Source: Nocardioides cavernae (GTDB taxonomy: Bacteria; Actinomycetota; Actinomycetes; Propionibacteriales; Nocardioidaceae). Taken from it: DNA of 64,000 bases. The stretch's first letter is position 1. The number at the start of each line of letters is the position of its first letter. A program made the position numbers and the translations under genes. This document shows positions 55,101-64,000 of the stretch, piece after piece. The stretch covers positions 1,426,001 to 1,490,000 of the forward strand of contig NZ_JACCBW010000001.1 in assembly GCF_013410035.1 (NCBI RefSeq), written 5' to 3'. The notes under the pieces are model-generated. The model was not told the DNA's origin. It did no database searches and saw only the letters and a program-made list of their open reading frames with translations.

Positions 55101-55406
55101 GGTGACGACCACCGGGGCGGCGGTCACCGCGCGCAGCCGGCCGCGCAACCGGGAGACCAGCGCGTGCAGGTTGCCGGCACTCGCCGCGGCGTCCTCCTCG
55201 CCCCACACCCGGGCTGCGACGACCTCGGCCGGCACCACGTGGCCGGCGTCCACCGCCAGCGCGGCCAGCACCGCTCGGTGGCGGGACGAACCGAGGTCCA
55301 GGCGGCCGTCAGGTCCCTCCACCTCGAGGGGGCCGAGGACCCGCAGCCGGACCGACGGCGCCGAGGTCTCGGTCGGGTCGCTCCCCGGGGGCACTCCGCT
55401 CGCCAT
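52182..55406 (-). CDS. Large SARP-type (BTAD) regulator with AAA ATPase and helical repeats
   Basis: The 1074-residue protein is built like AfsR/LAL hybrids. An N-terminal OmpR-like winged helix (about 18-95; RLRVLGPLEVEGPDGRLDLG) precedes a BTAD domain (about 100-250; with GLWRGRPYADV and LHRALMLALYRAGRQADALAVYDR). An AAA/NTPase module follows with Walker A GEPGIGKSRLVDA (about 330) and Walker B VLVVLEDVHDADEES. The long C-terminal half (about 580-1074) is Ala/Leu-rich helical repeats of TPR type. SARPs activate secondary metabolite or stress genes. No biosynthetic cluster is close by. The ATG at 55406 begins the domain cleanly. Confidence 0.85.
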   Translation of the reverse strand: MASGVPPGSDPTETSAPSVRLRVLGPLEVEGPDGRLDLGSSRHRAVLAALAVDAGHVVPAEVVAARVWGEEDAAASAGNLHALVSRLRGRLRAVTAAPVVVTQSSGYLLATDACEVDAIVVGRRMASARRMLAEGDVAGAHDSAADALGLWRGRPYADVPGDFAHLEADRLAEQRLACHELVAEAALALGRHEQLLDTLPTLVADHPLRESLHRALMLALYRAGRQADALAVYDRARRALAEELGIDPGPDLQRLWQRILRQDPALDDTVAPRAVAAGSVAVVPPPVPPTSAAPVAEPLVGRTDELARLVGLVDEAVAGRMTYGCVVGEPGIGKSRLVDALADQVAQRPEPALVVRGTCWDDEGTSPLWPWEQVLTALVELVGPDAARAATGAVPGATDALAVLVPALATEARGGTTWTTDDPDRARLRLFDAIARLLDVTSLERPVLVVLEDVHDADEESVALLRYLSRARRPGRVCVVATTRDVDGGPAVDVQASVGRSGGTVLPLRGLDEPDVATLVEHHLGSELRAGVAAALRERTDGNPFYLVELTRLLAQERSAGGRADVPVPRTVSAVVEGRLRGLPADDREVLGAAAVLGREVDLPLLQEVLGRPADVLAPALDRATAAGLLVDAGPGVQGFSHALVREVLEGSVGPVRRATWHAQVAAALVRRHGDAEQHAARVAHHHLSAGAVGDAGAAVRAAVRAADVAERRAAPGDAERLLRAALTAVPRLAPTVGEPLELDVRIRLAALLSRRLGYDHPDVAEHRSHALELARRCGSAEQLLAGLWGAWGSALVRGALGEADTLLADLEAAAARTREPWLEVAAAQAVGQVRLLQGRLGEAREHLERGIVLVDDLPPAPLDVLVQDPSAALRGWLTLTLTLLGAPEAAETARSARQVLDRIDHAYTTVYVELLLAWSAVWRADEAEARRAGDRALDVARSSGADQFAVFGLPPSAWALARSDASGATATALEQVGATVARYVEPGHHMFGTLVAAVHADLLLRAERPREALAVLERAVVTAREVGEVLVLPRLLELSAEASDALGRAEEAGASRHEARRTAAAQGARLWSA

Positions 55407-55565
55407 GGCCCCATCGTGCCGCGTCCGCCTTGCACCTCGCTTGCAGCCGGCGGGGCCAGGACCGCCGCACGTGTCCGCGGCGTTGCCCTCGTACGCCCCG
55501 CGCCGGGGCCACAACCGCCCCACGTGTCCGCGAGGGTGCCCTCGGGTCGGGGCCCGGGCGAGAGA

Positions 55566-56102
55566 TCACGTCCCGACGAGGGCCTCGACGAGATCGGCCA
55601 CCGGCGCGGCGGTGTCGACGCGGACGACCGGCCCGTCGAACCGCGTCATCCACTCCTCGTGCAGCGTGCGGCTGCGACCGGGGAAGTCGGGCGTCTCGTA
55701 GCCCGCCGCCCAGGTCACGAATTCCTCGTGCGTGGTCGCGAGGTCGCCACCCGCGAGGATCCGGTCGCCGTACCTCGTGGCCTCGCGGGCCCGCAGCCGC
55801 GCCAGGCGCACCTCCGGGTCGAGGGAGCAGAAGACGATCGTGTCGACGTGGTCGAGCAGCACCTCGCCCCACCCCATGACCGATCCGGACAGCACCCACG
55901 CCGGACGTGGCAGGAACATCTCCGCCATCAGGTCGAGGCGCCGCTGCTCGTCCCGCTTCTCGGTGTAGGGCGGGTCCGTCGGCACCCAGAAGTAGTCGTC
56001 GGTGTCCGCGTGCGGCACCGACCAGCGGTCCGCGAGCGCCCGTGCGAGGGTGGTCGTGCCCGATGCCGTCGCACCGATGACGAGCACGCGACAGGGATCC
56101 AC
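55566..56102 (-). CDS. Small P-loop nucleotide kinase-like protein (topology modulation type)
   Basis: The 178-residue protein has an atypical P-loop GATASGTTTLAR (residues 10-21, GxxxSGTTT) and HADTDDYFWVPTDPPY, the acceptor-binding region of FlaR/topology-modulation-type kinases. A lid-like RLARLRAREATRYGD follows. The substrate is unknown; adenylate kinase and shikimate kinase are the nearest well-known folds. The GTG at 56102 is preceded by a TAGGCT -10 element seven bases upstream that overlaps the stop of the upstream thioredoxin-like gene. It could also be read through from that operon. Confidence 0.7.
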   Translation of the reverse strand: MDPCRVLVIGATASGTTTLARALADRWSVPHADTDDYFWVPTDPPYTEKRDEQRRLDLMAEMFLPRPAWVLSGSVMGWGEVLLDHVDTIVFCSLDPEVRLARLRAREATRYGDRILAGGDLATTHEEFVTWAAGYETPDFPGRSRTLHEEWMTRFDGPVVRVDTAAPVADLVEALVGT

Positions 56103-56109
56103 GCGATGG

Positions 56110-56115
56110 AGCCTA
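56110..56115 (-). promoter_or_regulatory. -10 element TAGGCT overlapping the upstream stop codon
   Basis: On the minus strand TAGGCT ends seven bases before the GTG at 56102. Its TAG is the stop codon of the thioredoxin-like gene. Confidence 0.45.
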
Positions 56116-56595
56116 GACGTCCCCGAGGACGAGTCCGGCGACCTGCGCGCCGAGCTCGAGGTCGGACACGTGCCTGAACGTCTGGCGCCGCAGCACGCCG
56201 CGCCGGTCGTACAGCATCACCGTCGGGGTGCCCCGCATGCCGAAGCGCTCCATCGTCACCGGTACGGGCCCGCGCGACGACGGCTCGTCGACGGCGACCG
56301 GGAACGTCACGCGGAACTCGTGCAGGAAGGCCCGCAGCGACACCGGGGTCATCGCGTCGTGGTGCTCGAACACCGCGTGCAGGCCGACGACCGCGACCTC
56401 GCCGGCGGGGAACGTCGCCGCGGCCTGTCGCAGCTGCGGCACGGTCTTCTCGACGCACGCGGGGCAGAGCATCTGGAAGGCGGCCGCCAGGACGACGCGG
56501 CCGGCGAGGTCGCCGACCGCGAAGTCCTGGTGCGGCGCACCGAGCCACTCGCTCACCGACCAGTCGTCGAGCGTCAGGGCGCCCGGGTCAGCCAT
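56113..56595 (-). CDS. TlpA/AhpC-TSA-like thioredoxin-fold protein
   Basis: The 160-residue protein has a thioredoxin fold with active site CPAC at Cys44/Cys47 (AFQMLCPACVEKTVP), the cis-Pro loop GMRGTPTVMLYDRRG, and VGLHAVFEHHDA between. It lacks a signal peptide, so it is cytoplasmic. The pattern suits a thiol reductase or peroxiredoxin of the TlpA type. The ATG at 56595 lies 15 bases downstream of the AhpD-like gene, so the two form an operon. Control by the divergent Cys-rich MarR is likely. The electron donor is unknown. Confidence 0.82.
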   Translation of the reverse strand: MADPGALTLDDWSVSEWLGAPHQDFAVGDLAGRVVLAAAFQMLCPACVEKTVPQLRQAAATFPAGEVAVVGLHAVFEHHDAMTPVSLRAFLHEFRVTFPVAVDEPSSRGPVPVTMERFGMRGTPTVMLYDRRGVLRRQTFRHVSDLELGAQVAGLVLGDV

Positions 56596-56610
56596 GGCGT
56601 ACGCGCTCCC

Positions 56611-57156
56611 TCACGCCCGCTCGAGCAGGGCGACCCGCGGGAAGTCCACGGGTACGCCCAGCGCGACGTTGACGTAGTTGGTGAAGAGGTTGAGCGCGAC
56701 GTGGGCGACGAGCTCGACGACGTCCTGGTCGTCGAAGCCGGCCGCGCGCAGGGCCGCGACGTCCTCGTCACCGACCTGGGCGCGGTCCTCGACCAGCTTC
56801 TCCGCGAACGCCAGCGCAGCGGCGGTGCGCGGGTCGTCCGAGCGGCCGGCCTGCGCCTCACCCATCTCCTGGGTGGTCGCCCCGGCCTTCCGCCCGAGGG
56901 CGGTGTGGGCGGCCAGGCAGTACTCGCACGCGTTGCGGTCGGCCACCAGGACGGCGACCTGCTCGCCGAGACGGGCGTCCAAGCGGCCGTGCCCGAGGGC
57001 GCCGAAGCCCGCCCACATCATCTCCAGGGCGGCCGGCGAGTTGGCGACCGCGCGGAACATCGCCGGCGTGGTGCCGAACGCCGCGTGGATCTGGTCGAGG
57101 ACGGGCTTCACCTCGGGACCCGCGGTGGCGGGATCGATCAGGTCGACTCGTGTCAT
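56611..57156 (-). CDS. Carboxymuconolactone decarboxylase / AhpD-like protein
   Basis: The 181-residue all-helical protein carries the CMD/AhpD active site: Cys77-x2-Cys80-x3-His84 in DRNACEYCLAAHTALG. This is the peroxidatic thiol pair of AhpD, which reduces peroxidase partners. The second half holds LVEDRAQVGDEDVAALRAAGFDDQDVVELVAHVALN, a repeat of the CMD helical unit. With the following thioredoxin-like gene it makes a small thiol-redox operon. The divergent MarR and twin operators lie just upstream of its ATG at 57156, so it is the likely main target. Confidence 0.9.
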   Translation of the reverse strand: MTRVDLIDPATAGPEVKPVLDQIHAAFGTTPAMFRAVANSPAALEMMWAGFGALGHGRLDARLGEQVAVLVADRNACEYCLAAHTALGRKAGATTQEMGEAQAGRSDDPRTAAALAFAEKLVEDRAQVGDEDVAALRAAGFDDQDVVELVAHVALNLFTNYVNVALGVPVDFPRVALLERA

Positions 57157-57194
57157 GTCATCTGCTCCTTCGTCAGTGGGTCCGTGGTGAACCC

Positions 57195-57255
57195 TTAGGA
57201 CTACTAAACGATTTGCTCTTGAGCCGTGTCAAGCATTTCGCTTAGGATTCCTAAG
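57195..57255. promoter_or_regulatory. Twin MarR operators between ahpD-like gene and marR
   Basis: TTAGGACTACTAA (57195-57207) and TTAGGATTCCTAA (57242-57254) are two copies of a TTAGGA-N3-CTAA dyad. The second extends to CTTAGG-ATT-CCTAAG (57241-57255), which touches the GTG start of the MarR gene. One copy lies near each divergent gene, as expected for autoregulation plus target control. Confidence 0.65.
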
Positions 57256-57920
57256 TGAATTCCGGTAACCCTGCACCCGACGGCCTGCCCGAGGACTCCG
57301 CGGTGCACGAGGGCGCGGCCGGCGCGCGGGTGGACGACCTCGACCAGCGCCTGGCCGCCGCAGTCGAGCGGATGGGCCACGTCACGCGCACGATGCTCCT
57401 GCGCCAGGCGTACGCCGAGGGCGTCAGCCCGCTGCAGCACCAGCTGCTCCTGCGCGTACGCGCGCTCGATGGCCGGGCGCGCGGCAGCGACCTCGCGACG
57501 GAGCTCGACGTCTCCCAGGCCACCGCGAGCGAGGCGCTCAGCGCCCTGCGCCGCAAGGAGCTCGTCGAGAAGGTCCAGGACCCCGCGGACCGCCGCAACG
57601 TCGTCTACTCGCTCACCGCCTCGGGAGAGGAGCTCTCCGAGCGGCTGACGCAGTGGGACGGACCGTTGACCGCGCGGCTCGGCGAGGTGCCCGAGGCCGA
57701 CAAGGCGACGACCCTGCGCGTGCTGCTCGGGCTGGTCGCCGACCTGCACGGCGAGGGAGTCGTCAGCGTCGCGCGTACGTGCCTCACGTGCGTCTTCTTC
57801 GCCGACGGCAGCGCGGGGACGGGGCTGCCCTACCGCTGCGACCTGCTGCAGGTCGACTTCGACGACGCCCACCTGCGGGTGGACTGCGCGGAGCATCAGC
57901 CGCGCTCCGCGGCCTCCTAG
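57255..57920 (+). CDS. MarR-family regulator with Cys-rich C-terminal module
   Basis: The 221-residue regulator has a MarR winged helix (about 40-150; RGSDLATELDVSQATASEALSALRRKELV and DPADRRNVVYSLT). An added C-terminal module has Cys176-x2-Cys179-x15-Cys195-x15-Cys211-x2-His214. Four Cys and one His spaced this way could bind zinc or an iron-sulfur cluster or sense oxidants. The GTG at 57255 overlaps a CTTAGG-ATT-CCTAAG operator, and a second copy stands before the AhpD-like gene. It probably represses itself and the thiol-redox operon and is released by oxidation. This is inferred. Confidence 0.85.
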   Translation: MNSGNPAPDGLPEDSAVHEGAAGARVDDLDQRLAAAVERMGHVTRTMLLRQAYAEGVSPLQHQLLLRVRALDGRARGSDLATELDVSQATASEALSALRRKELVEKVQDPADRRNVVYSLTASGEELSERLTQWDGPLTARLGEVPEADKATTLRVLLGLVADLHGEGVVSVARTCLTCVFFADGSAGTGLPYRCDLLQVDFDDAHLRVDCAEHQPRSAAS

Positions 57921-58050
57921 AGGCCTCGAGCAGGATCGGGGAGCATGGGCCTGCCCTGGTCGAGCCGGGGTTCCCCGATGGCGCTTCGCTACCGCTGCGT
58001 CAGCGACGTCTGCCCGAGCCAGGCGCGCCGCCGGCCGGGACGGGACGTGG

Positions 58051-58123
58051 TGGAGCCTAGGGGACTCGAACCCCTAACCCCCTGCTTGCAAAGCAGGTGC
58101 GCTACCAATTGCGCCAAGGCCCC
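58051..58123 (-). tRNA. tRNA-Ala (anticodon TGC)
   Basis: The 73-base tRNA has acceptor GGGGCCT/AGGCTCC (one G-T pair), the D-arm GCGCAATTGGTAGCGC, an anticodon arm CCTGC-TTTGCAA-GCAGG with anticodon TGC, and the T-arm AGGGGTTCGAGTCCCCT. The discriminator base is A; no CCA is encoded. It lies after DLW-39 and tRNA-Ile, the conserved arrangement downstream of gyrA. Confidence 0.95.
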
Positions 58124-58138
58124 GGAAGGGAACGCGCG

Positions 58139-58264
58139 TCAGGCCTTCTCGACGGGATCGGTGGCCTCGGCCCAGAGGGCCTGCTCGTTCTTGCCCTCGT
58201 CCATCTTCCGCTTCGCGACGAGCGCGCCGGCGGCGGCCAGGGCGATCAGGAGGAGCTTCTTCAC
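58139..58264 (-). CDS. DLW-39 family protein
   Basis: This 41-residue protein starts [20 protein letters not shown] and ends [20 protein letters not shown]. It has one N-terminal hydrophobic helix and a charged tail with the family Trp. DLW-39 proteins are very short and lie between tRNA-Ile and tRNA-Ala near gyrA in many actinobacteria, exactly as here. The GTG at 58264 follows GAGGAGA with good spacing. It is probably cotranscribed with the two tRNAs. Function is unknown. Confidence 0.85.
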   Translation of the reverse strand: MKKLLLIALAAAGALVAKRKMDEGKNEQALWAEATDPVEKA

Positions 58265-58298
58265 GAGCGGTTCTCCTCGCTGTCGAAGGGGGATGGAG

Positions 58299-58372
58299 TG
58301 GGCCTAGGAGGACTTGAACCTCCGACCTCTTCCTTATCAGGGAAGCGCTCTAACCGTCTGAGCTATAGGCCC
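58299..58372 (-). tRNA. tRNA-Ile (anticodon GAT)
   Basis: The 74-base tRNA has acceptor GGGCCTA/TAGGCCC, D-arm with GCTCAGACGGTTAGAGC, an anticodon arm CTTCC-CTGATAA-GGAAG with anticodon GAT, and T-arm GGAGGTTCAAGTCCTCC. It precedes DLW-39 and tRNA-Ala on the minus strand. Confidence 0.95.
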
Positions 58373-58455
58373 GCACGCTGGTTGACCAGCGACGCCGAAG
58401 ATTACCCGACCGTCACTGACCCGTGCCAATCGGGGAGGGAGTCAGCGAGCAGGGC

Positions 58456-59001
58456 TCACTTCTCGTCCTCGGCGAGGGTGACCTCGATGCCGCCGAGGAG
58501 GGCGGCCGCGAGGTTGTAGAGGAAGGCGGTGAGCGTGGCGATCGCGGTGATCAGCACCACGTCGAGCACCGACACGAGCAGGGTGAAGCCCAGGACCCGG
58601 GACATCCCGACGTAGTCGGTGACGTCGAAGGTCGAGTTGCCGCTGTCGCCCTCGACGATGCTCGCCACCGCGGAGTTGATGGAGTCCCAGACGCCGGCGG
58701 CGCCGAGCACCGACCACACCATGAAGATCGCGACGAACGTGACGACGCCGAAGGCGACCGACAGCAGGAACGACGTCTTCATCACCGACCACGGGTCGAT
58801 CCGCGTCAGTCGCAGGCGCGCGCGCCGGGGCTGGCGGCCCGGCGCCCGGCGTACGCGGCTGCCGCGCGCCTCCTTGGGCGTGGCGTTGGCGCGGTGCTCC
58901 TCAGCGGCGTTGGACAGCGTGTCCTGCAGCCGCCCGGTCAGCGAGCGCTTCGCGGGCTCGTCCCCGGAGGTACGGCGCGGAGTCGCGGTGCGTTCCGACA
59001 T
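58456..59001 (-). CDS. DUF3566 transmembrane protein
   Basis: The 181-residue protein has a charged cytoplasmic N-terminus (about 1-65, rich in Arg, Ser and Ala) and two membrane helices (about 78-100 and 143-170). A conserved extracytoplasmic segment, SINSAVASIVEGDSG and DYVGMSRVLGFT, lies between them. DUF3566 genes sit next to gyrA in nearly all actinobacteria (Rv0007 in M. tuberculosis). The role is unknown. The ATG is seven bases after the gyrA stop with GGAGTGAG inside the gyrA end, so translation is probably coupled. Confidence 0.92.
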   Translation of the reverse strand: MSERTATPRRTSGDEPAKRSLTGRLQDTLSNAAEEHRANATPKEARGSRVRRAPGRQPRRARLRLTRIDPWSVMKTSFLLSVAFGVVTFVAIFMVWSVLGAAGVWDSINSAVASIVEGDSGNSTFDVTDYVGMSRVLGFTLLVSVLDVVLITAIATLTAFLYNLAAALLGGIEVTLAEDEK

Positions 59002-59008
59002 GGATCAC

Positions 59009-61750
<2,742 letters not shown>

Positions 61751-61801
61751 TCTCAGCTTCTCTCTGGCGTTCTACGGATGTCTAGGACGGGGCTTAGAGA
61801 C

Positions 61802-63997
61802 CTAGATATCGAGGAATCGAACGTCCTTGGCGTTGCGCTGGATGAAGGAGCGGCGCTGCTCGACGTCCTCGCCCATGAGGATCGAGAAGATCTCGTCGGC
61901 CTGCGCAGCGTCCTCGAGCGTGACCTGGAGCAGCACCCGCTGGTCGGGGTCGAGCGTGGTGTCCCACAGCTCGTCGGCGTTCATCTCGCCGAGACCCTTG
62001 TAGCGCTGGATCGGCGCCTCCTTGGGCAGCTTCTTGCCCTGCGCGAGGCCGTCACGCATGAGGGCGTCGCGCTCGGAGTCGGAGTAGACGTACTCGTGCT
62101 CGTGGGGCTTGTTCCATTTGATCCGGTAGAGCGGGGGCTGGGCGAGGTAGACGTGGCCCGCCTCGATCAGCGGCCGCATGAAGCGGAACAGCAGCGTCAG
62201 CAGGAGCGTGTTGATGTGGTGGCCGTCGACGTCGGCATCGGCCATCAGCACGATCTTGTGGTAGCGCAGCTTGTCGAGGTCGAACTCCTCCTGCACGCCG
62301 GTGCCGAGCGCGGAGATGATCGCCTGGACCTCGGTGTTGGCCAGGACCTTGTCGATGCGGGCCTTCTCGACGTTGAGGATCTTGCCGCGGATCGGGAGGA
62401 TCGCCTGGATCGTGTTGTCGCGGCCCATGACGGCCGAGCCGCCGGCGGAGTCGCCCTCGACGATGAAGACCTCGCAGTCGGCCGGGTTGCGCGAGCTGCA
62501 GTCGCGCAGCTTGCCGGGCAGGCCGCCGCCGCCGAGGAGTCCCTTGCGGTTGCGAGCGAGGTCGCGGGCCTTGCGGGCGGCCATCCGGGCCGAGGCCGCG
62601 GCCTGGGACTTGCGGACGATGTCGCGGCCCTCGGCAGGGTTCTGCTCGAACCACGCGCCGAGCTGGTCGTTCATGATCCGCTGGGTGAAGCCCTTGGCCT
62701 CGGTGTTGCCGAGCTTGGTCTTGGTCTGGCCCTCGAACTGCGGCTCGCCGAGCTTGATCGACACGATCGCGGTCAGGCCCTCGCGGATGTCGTCGCCGCT
62801 GACCCGGTCCTCGCGCTTCTTGATCAGGCCCCACTCCTCGCCCCAGTGGTTGACCAGCGAGGTGAGCGCCGCGCGGAAGCCCTCCTCGTGGGTGCCGCCC
62901 TCGTGGGTGTTGATGTTGTTGGCGAAGGTGTGCACCGACTCGGTGAACGAGGTGTTCCACTGCATCGCCACCTCGAGGCTCATGTGCTGCCCGGTGGCGC
63001 CCTCGGCGGTCTCGGCCTCGAAGGCGATGACCGTCGCGTTGGCCTTGTCCTTGCGCCGGTTGAGGTGCTCGACGTAGTCGACGAGGCCGCGGTCGTACTT
63101 GAAGACCTGCACCAGGCCGCCGGTCTCGCCGCGCTTGATCGCGTCGTGGCTCGCGGTGTCGACCTCCGCGGCGACGGTGTCGTCCTCGATCGCGTCGACG
63201 ATCGCGTCGGCGTCGGCGCGCTCGTCGCGCACGACGAACTCGACGCCCTTGTTGAGGAACGCCATCTCGCGCAGGCGCGAGGTGATGGTCTCGAGGCTGT
63301 AGGTGGTGTGCTCGAAGATGTCCTCGGAGGCGTACCAGGTCACCGTGGTGCCGGTGCCCTCGCCGTCCTCGAGCGTACGCACCTGCTCGAGGTCGGCATC
63401 CGGCACGCCGAGCTGGAACGACTGGCGCCACAGGTGGCCGCGGTTCTTCACCTCGGCGACGAGACGGGTCGAGAGGGCGTTCACGACCGAGACGCCGACG
63501 CCGTGCAGCCCGCCGGACACCTTGTAGCCGCCACCGCCGAACTTGCCGCCGGCGTGGAGCATCGTCAGCGCCATCGTGAGCGCCGGCATGTCCTGGCCCG
63601 GCGCGGTGTCGGTGGGGATGCCGCGCCCGTTGTCCTCCACCCGGACGCCGCCGTCGTTCTGGAGCGTGAGGACGATCCTGGTCGCGAAGCCCGCGAGGGC
63701 CTCGTCGACGCCGTTGTCCACGATCTCCCAGATGAGGTGGTGCAGACCGCGCTCGCCGGTGGACCCGATGTACATGCCGGGGCGCTTGCGGACCGCCTCG
63801 AGGCCCTCGAGGACCTGGATCGCGGAGGCGTCGTACTCGGTGCCCTCGTCGACGGCCGTCGAGGAACGCCGGTCCTCGCTCTCGACCGCGGCCGGGCCGA
63901 CGGCTGCCGCCAGCGCCTCGGCGCGCTCGGCCTCGGTGAACGAGGCGTCGGCGGGCTGGTCGGGAGCGGCGGTGGAGTCGTGGTTCTCTTCGCTCAA
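61802..63997 (-). CDS. gyrB: DNA gyrase subunit B
   Basis: GyrB supplies the ATPase that drives gyrase. The 731-residue protein has GHKL motifs [10 protein letters not shown] (about 91), DNGRGIPTD and [13 protein letters not shown], and a TOPRIM domain with EGDSAGGSA (about 515) and [14 protein letters not shown] (about 590). A ~45-residue acidic, Ala-rich N-terminal extension (about 2-50) precedes the ATPase domain. The start used is TTG at 63997, only three bases from the right edge, so an earlier start beyond the window cannot be ruled out. It is transcribed before gyrA. Confidence 0.95.
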   Translation of the reverse strand: MSEENHDSTAAPDQPADASFTEAERAEALAAAVGPAAVESEDRRSSTAVDEGTEYDASAIQVLEGLEAVRKRPGMYIGSTGERGLHHLIWEIVDNGVDEALAGFATRIVLTLQNDGGVRVEDNGRGIPTDTAPGQDMPALTMALTMLHAGGKFGGGGYKVSGGLHGVGVSVVNALSTRLVAEVKNRGHLWRQSFQLGVPDADLEQVRTLEDGEGTGTTVTWYASEDIFEHTTYSLETITSRLREMAFLNKGVEFVVRDERADADAIVDAIEDDTVAAEVDTASHDAIKRGETGGLVQVFKYDRGLVDYVEHLNRRKDKANATVIAFEAETAEGATGQHMSLEVAMQWNTSFTESVHTFANNINTHEGGTHEEGFRAALTSLVNHWGEEWGLIKKREDRVSGDDIREGLTAIVSIKLGEPQFEGQTKTKLGNTEAKGFTQRIMNDQLGAWFEQNPAEGRDIVRKSQAAASARMAARKARDLARNRKGLLGGGGLPGKLRDCSSRNPADCEVFIVEGDSAGGSAVMGRDNTIQAILPIRGKILNVEKARIDKVLANTEVQAIISALGTGVQEEFDLDKLRYHKIVLMADADVDGHHINTLLLTLLFRFMRPLIEAGHVYLAQPPLYRIKWNKPHEHEYVYSDSERDALMRDGLAQGKKLPKEAPIQRYKGLGEMNADELWDTTLDPDQRVLLQVTLEDAAQADEIFSILMGEDVEQRRSFIQRNAKDVRFLDI

Positions 63998-64000
63998 GGC

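Noticed and set aside
52182..55406. SARP gene as a marker of a biosynthetic gene cluster
   Set aside because: No polyketide, peptide, terpene or other biosynthetic gene is found within the window.
48772..57920. The ppiA-tRNA block as an integrated mobile element at tRNA-Ala
   Set aside because: No integrase, no direct repeat of the tRNA 3' end and no compositional change were noticed.

Overview
The window is high-GC DNA from an actinomycete, most likely Nocardioides or a close relative in the Nocardioidaceae. The reasons are the strong G/C third-position bias, frequent GTG starts, polyphosphate glucokinase, an AlkB-rubredoxin fusion, and the actinobacterial gyrB-gyrA-DUF3566-tRNA-Ile-DLW-39-tRNA-Ala / ppiA-rhomboid-crgA-DUF881 / pknB-pknA-pbpA-rodA-pstP-fhaB-fhaA-tRNA-Leu order. 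This order is read from right to left, so the replication origin should lie beyond the right edge. The genus is an inference.

Layout. 1-1332: EspC-like and YbaB-like proteins at the edge of a probable type VII secretion locus, then a small PH-like membrane protein. 1384-11812: housekeeping and secreted enzymes on the minus strand (RecQ with a C-terminal phosphoribosyltransferase-like domain, SGNH lipase, ComB-like phosphatase, M13 peptidase, quinone oxidoreductase, M15 lipoprotein, MFS exporter with its TetR regulator). 11810-16009: AlkB-rubredoxin alkane hydroxylase, then a PadR-controlled ABC exporter. 16106-21285: polyphosphate glucokinase and a large secreted LamG/calcineurin-like phosphoesterase. 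21349-25654: two divergent regulator/target pairs (WYL/VOC and MarR/MMPL). 25667-32699: malic enzyme, GNAT, an operon of K+ channel, lipoprotein, DUF350 and glutathionylspermidine-synthase-like ATP-grasp, and a facing operon of nitroreductase, glutathione peroxidase and beta-helix protein. 32772-36127: ACC deaminase coupled to an AceE-like transketolase. 36114-48632: a small gene with a LexA box on its start, tRNA-Leu, the Ser/Thr kinase and cell-wall operon, DUF881, a duplicated CrgA, rhomboid and PPIase. 48772-57920: a roughly 9 kb block between ppiA and the tRNA genes (siderophore-interacting protein, SURF1, large SARP/ATPase regulator, thiol-redox genes under a Cys-rich MarR). 58051-63997: tRNA-Ala, DLW-39, tRNA-Ile, DUF3566, gyrA, gyrB.

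Genes in operons are tightly packed, many joined by four-base ATGA or GTGA overlaps. At least ten genes look leaderless: a TANNNT-like -10 hexamer lies 6-8 bases before the start codon and no Shine-Dalgarno sequence is visible. The only gap over 300 bases (46785-47117) is full of structure: a long hairpin terminator, a palindromic repeat and a cluster of DnaA-box-like 9-mers.

The most novel signals are non-coding. One is a pair of about 71-base elements (8502-8572 and 45409-45479) whose variable segments keep base-pairing through compensatory changes. The second is a palindromic repeat present at 13349-13450 and, inverted, at 46921-47010. The third is the DnaA-box-like cluster at 47030-47107. 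Among proteins, the ATP-grasp/DUF350/K+ channel operon and the ACC deaminase/AceE-like pair are the best leads. No insertion sequence, prophage, CRISPR array or rRNA was seen.
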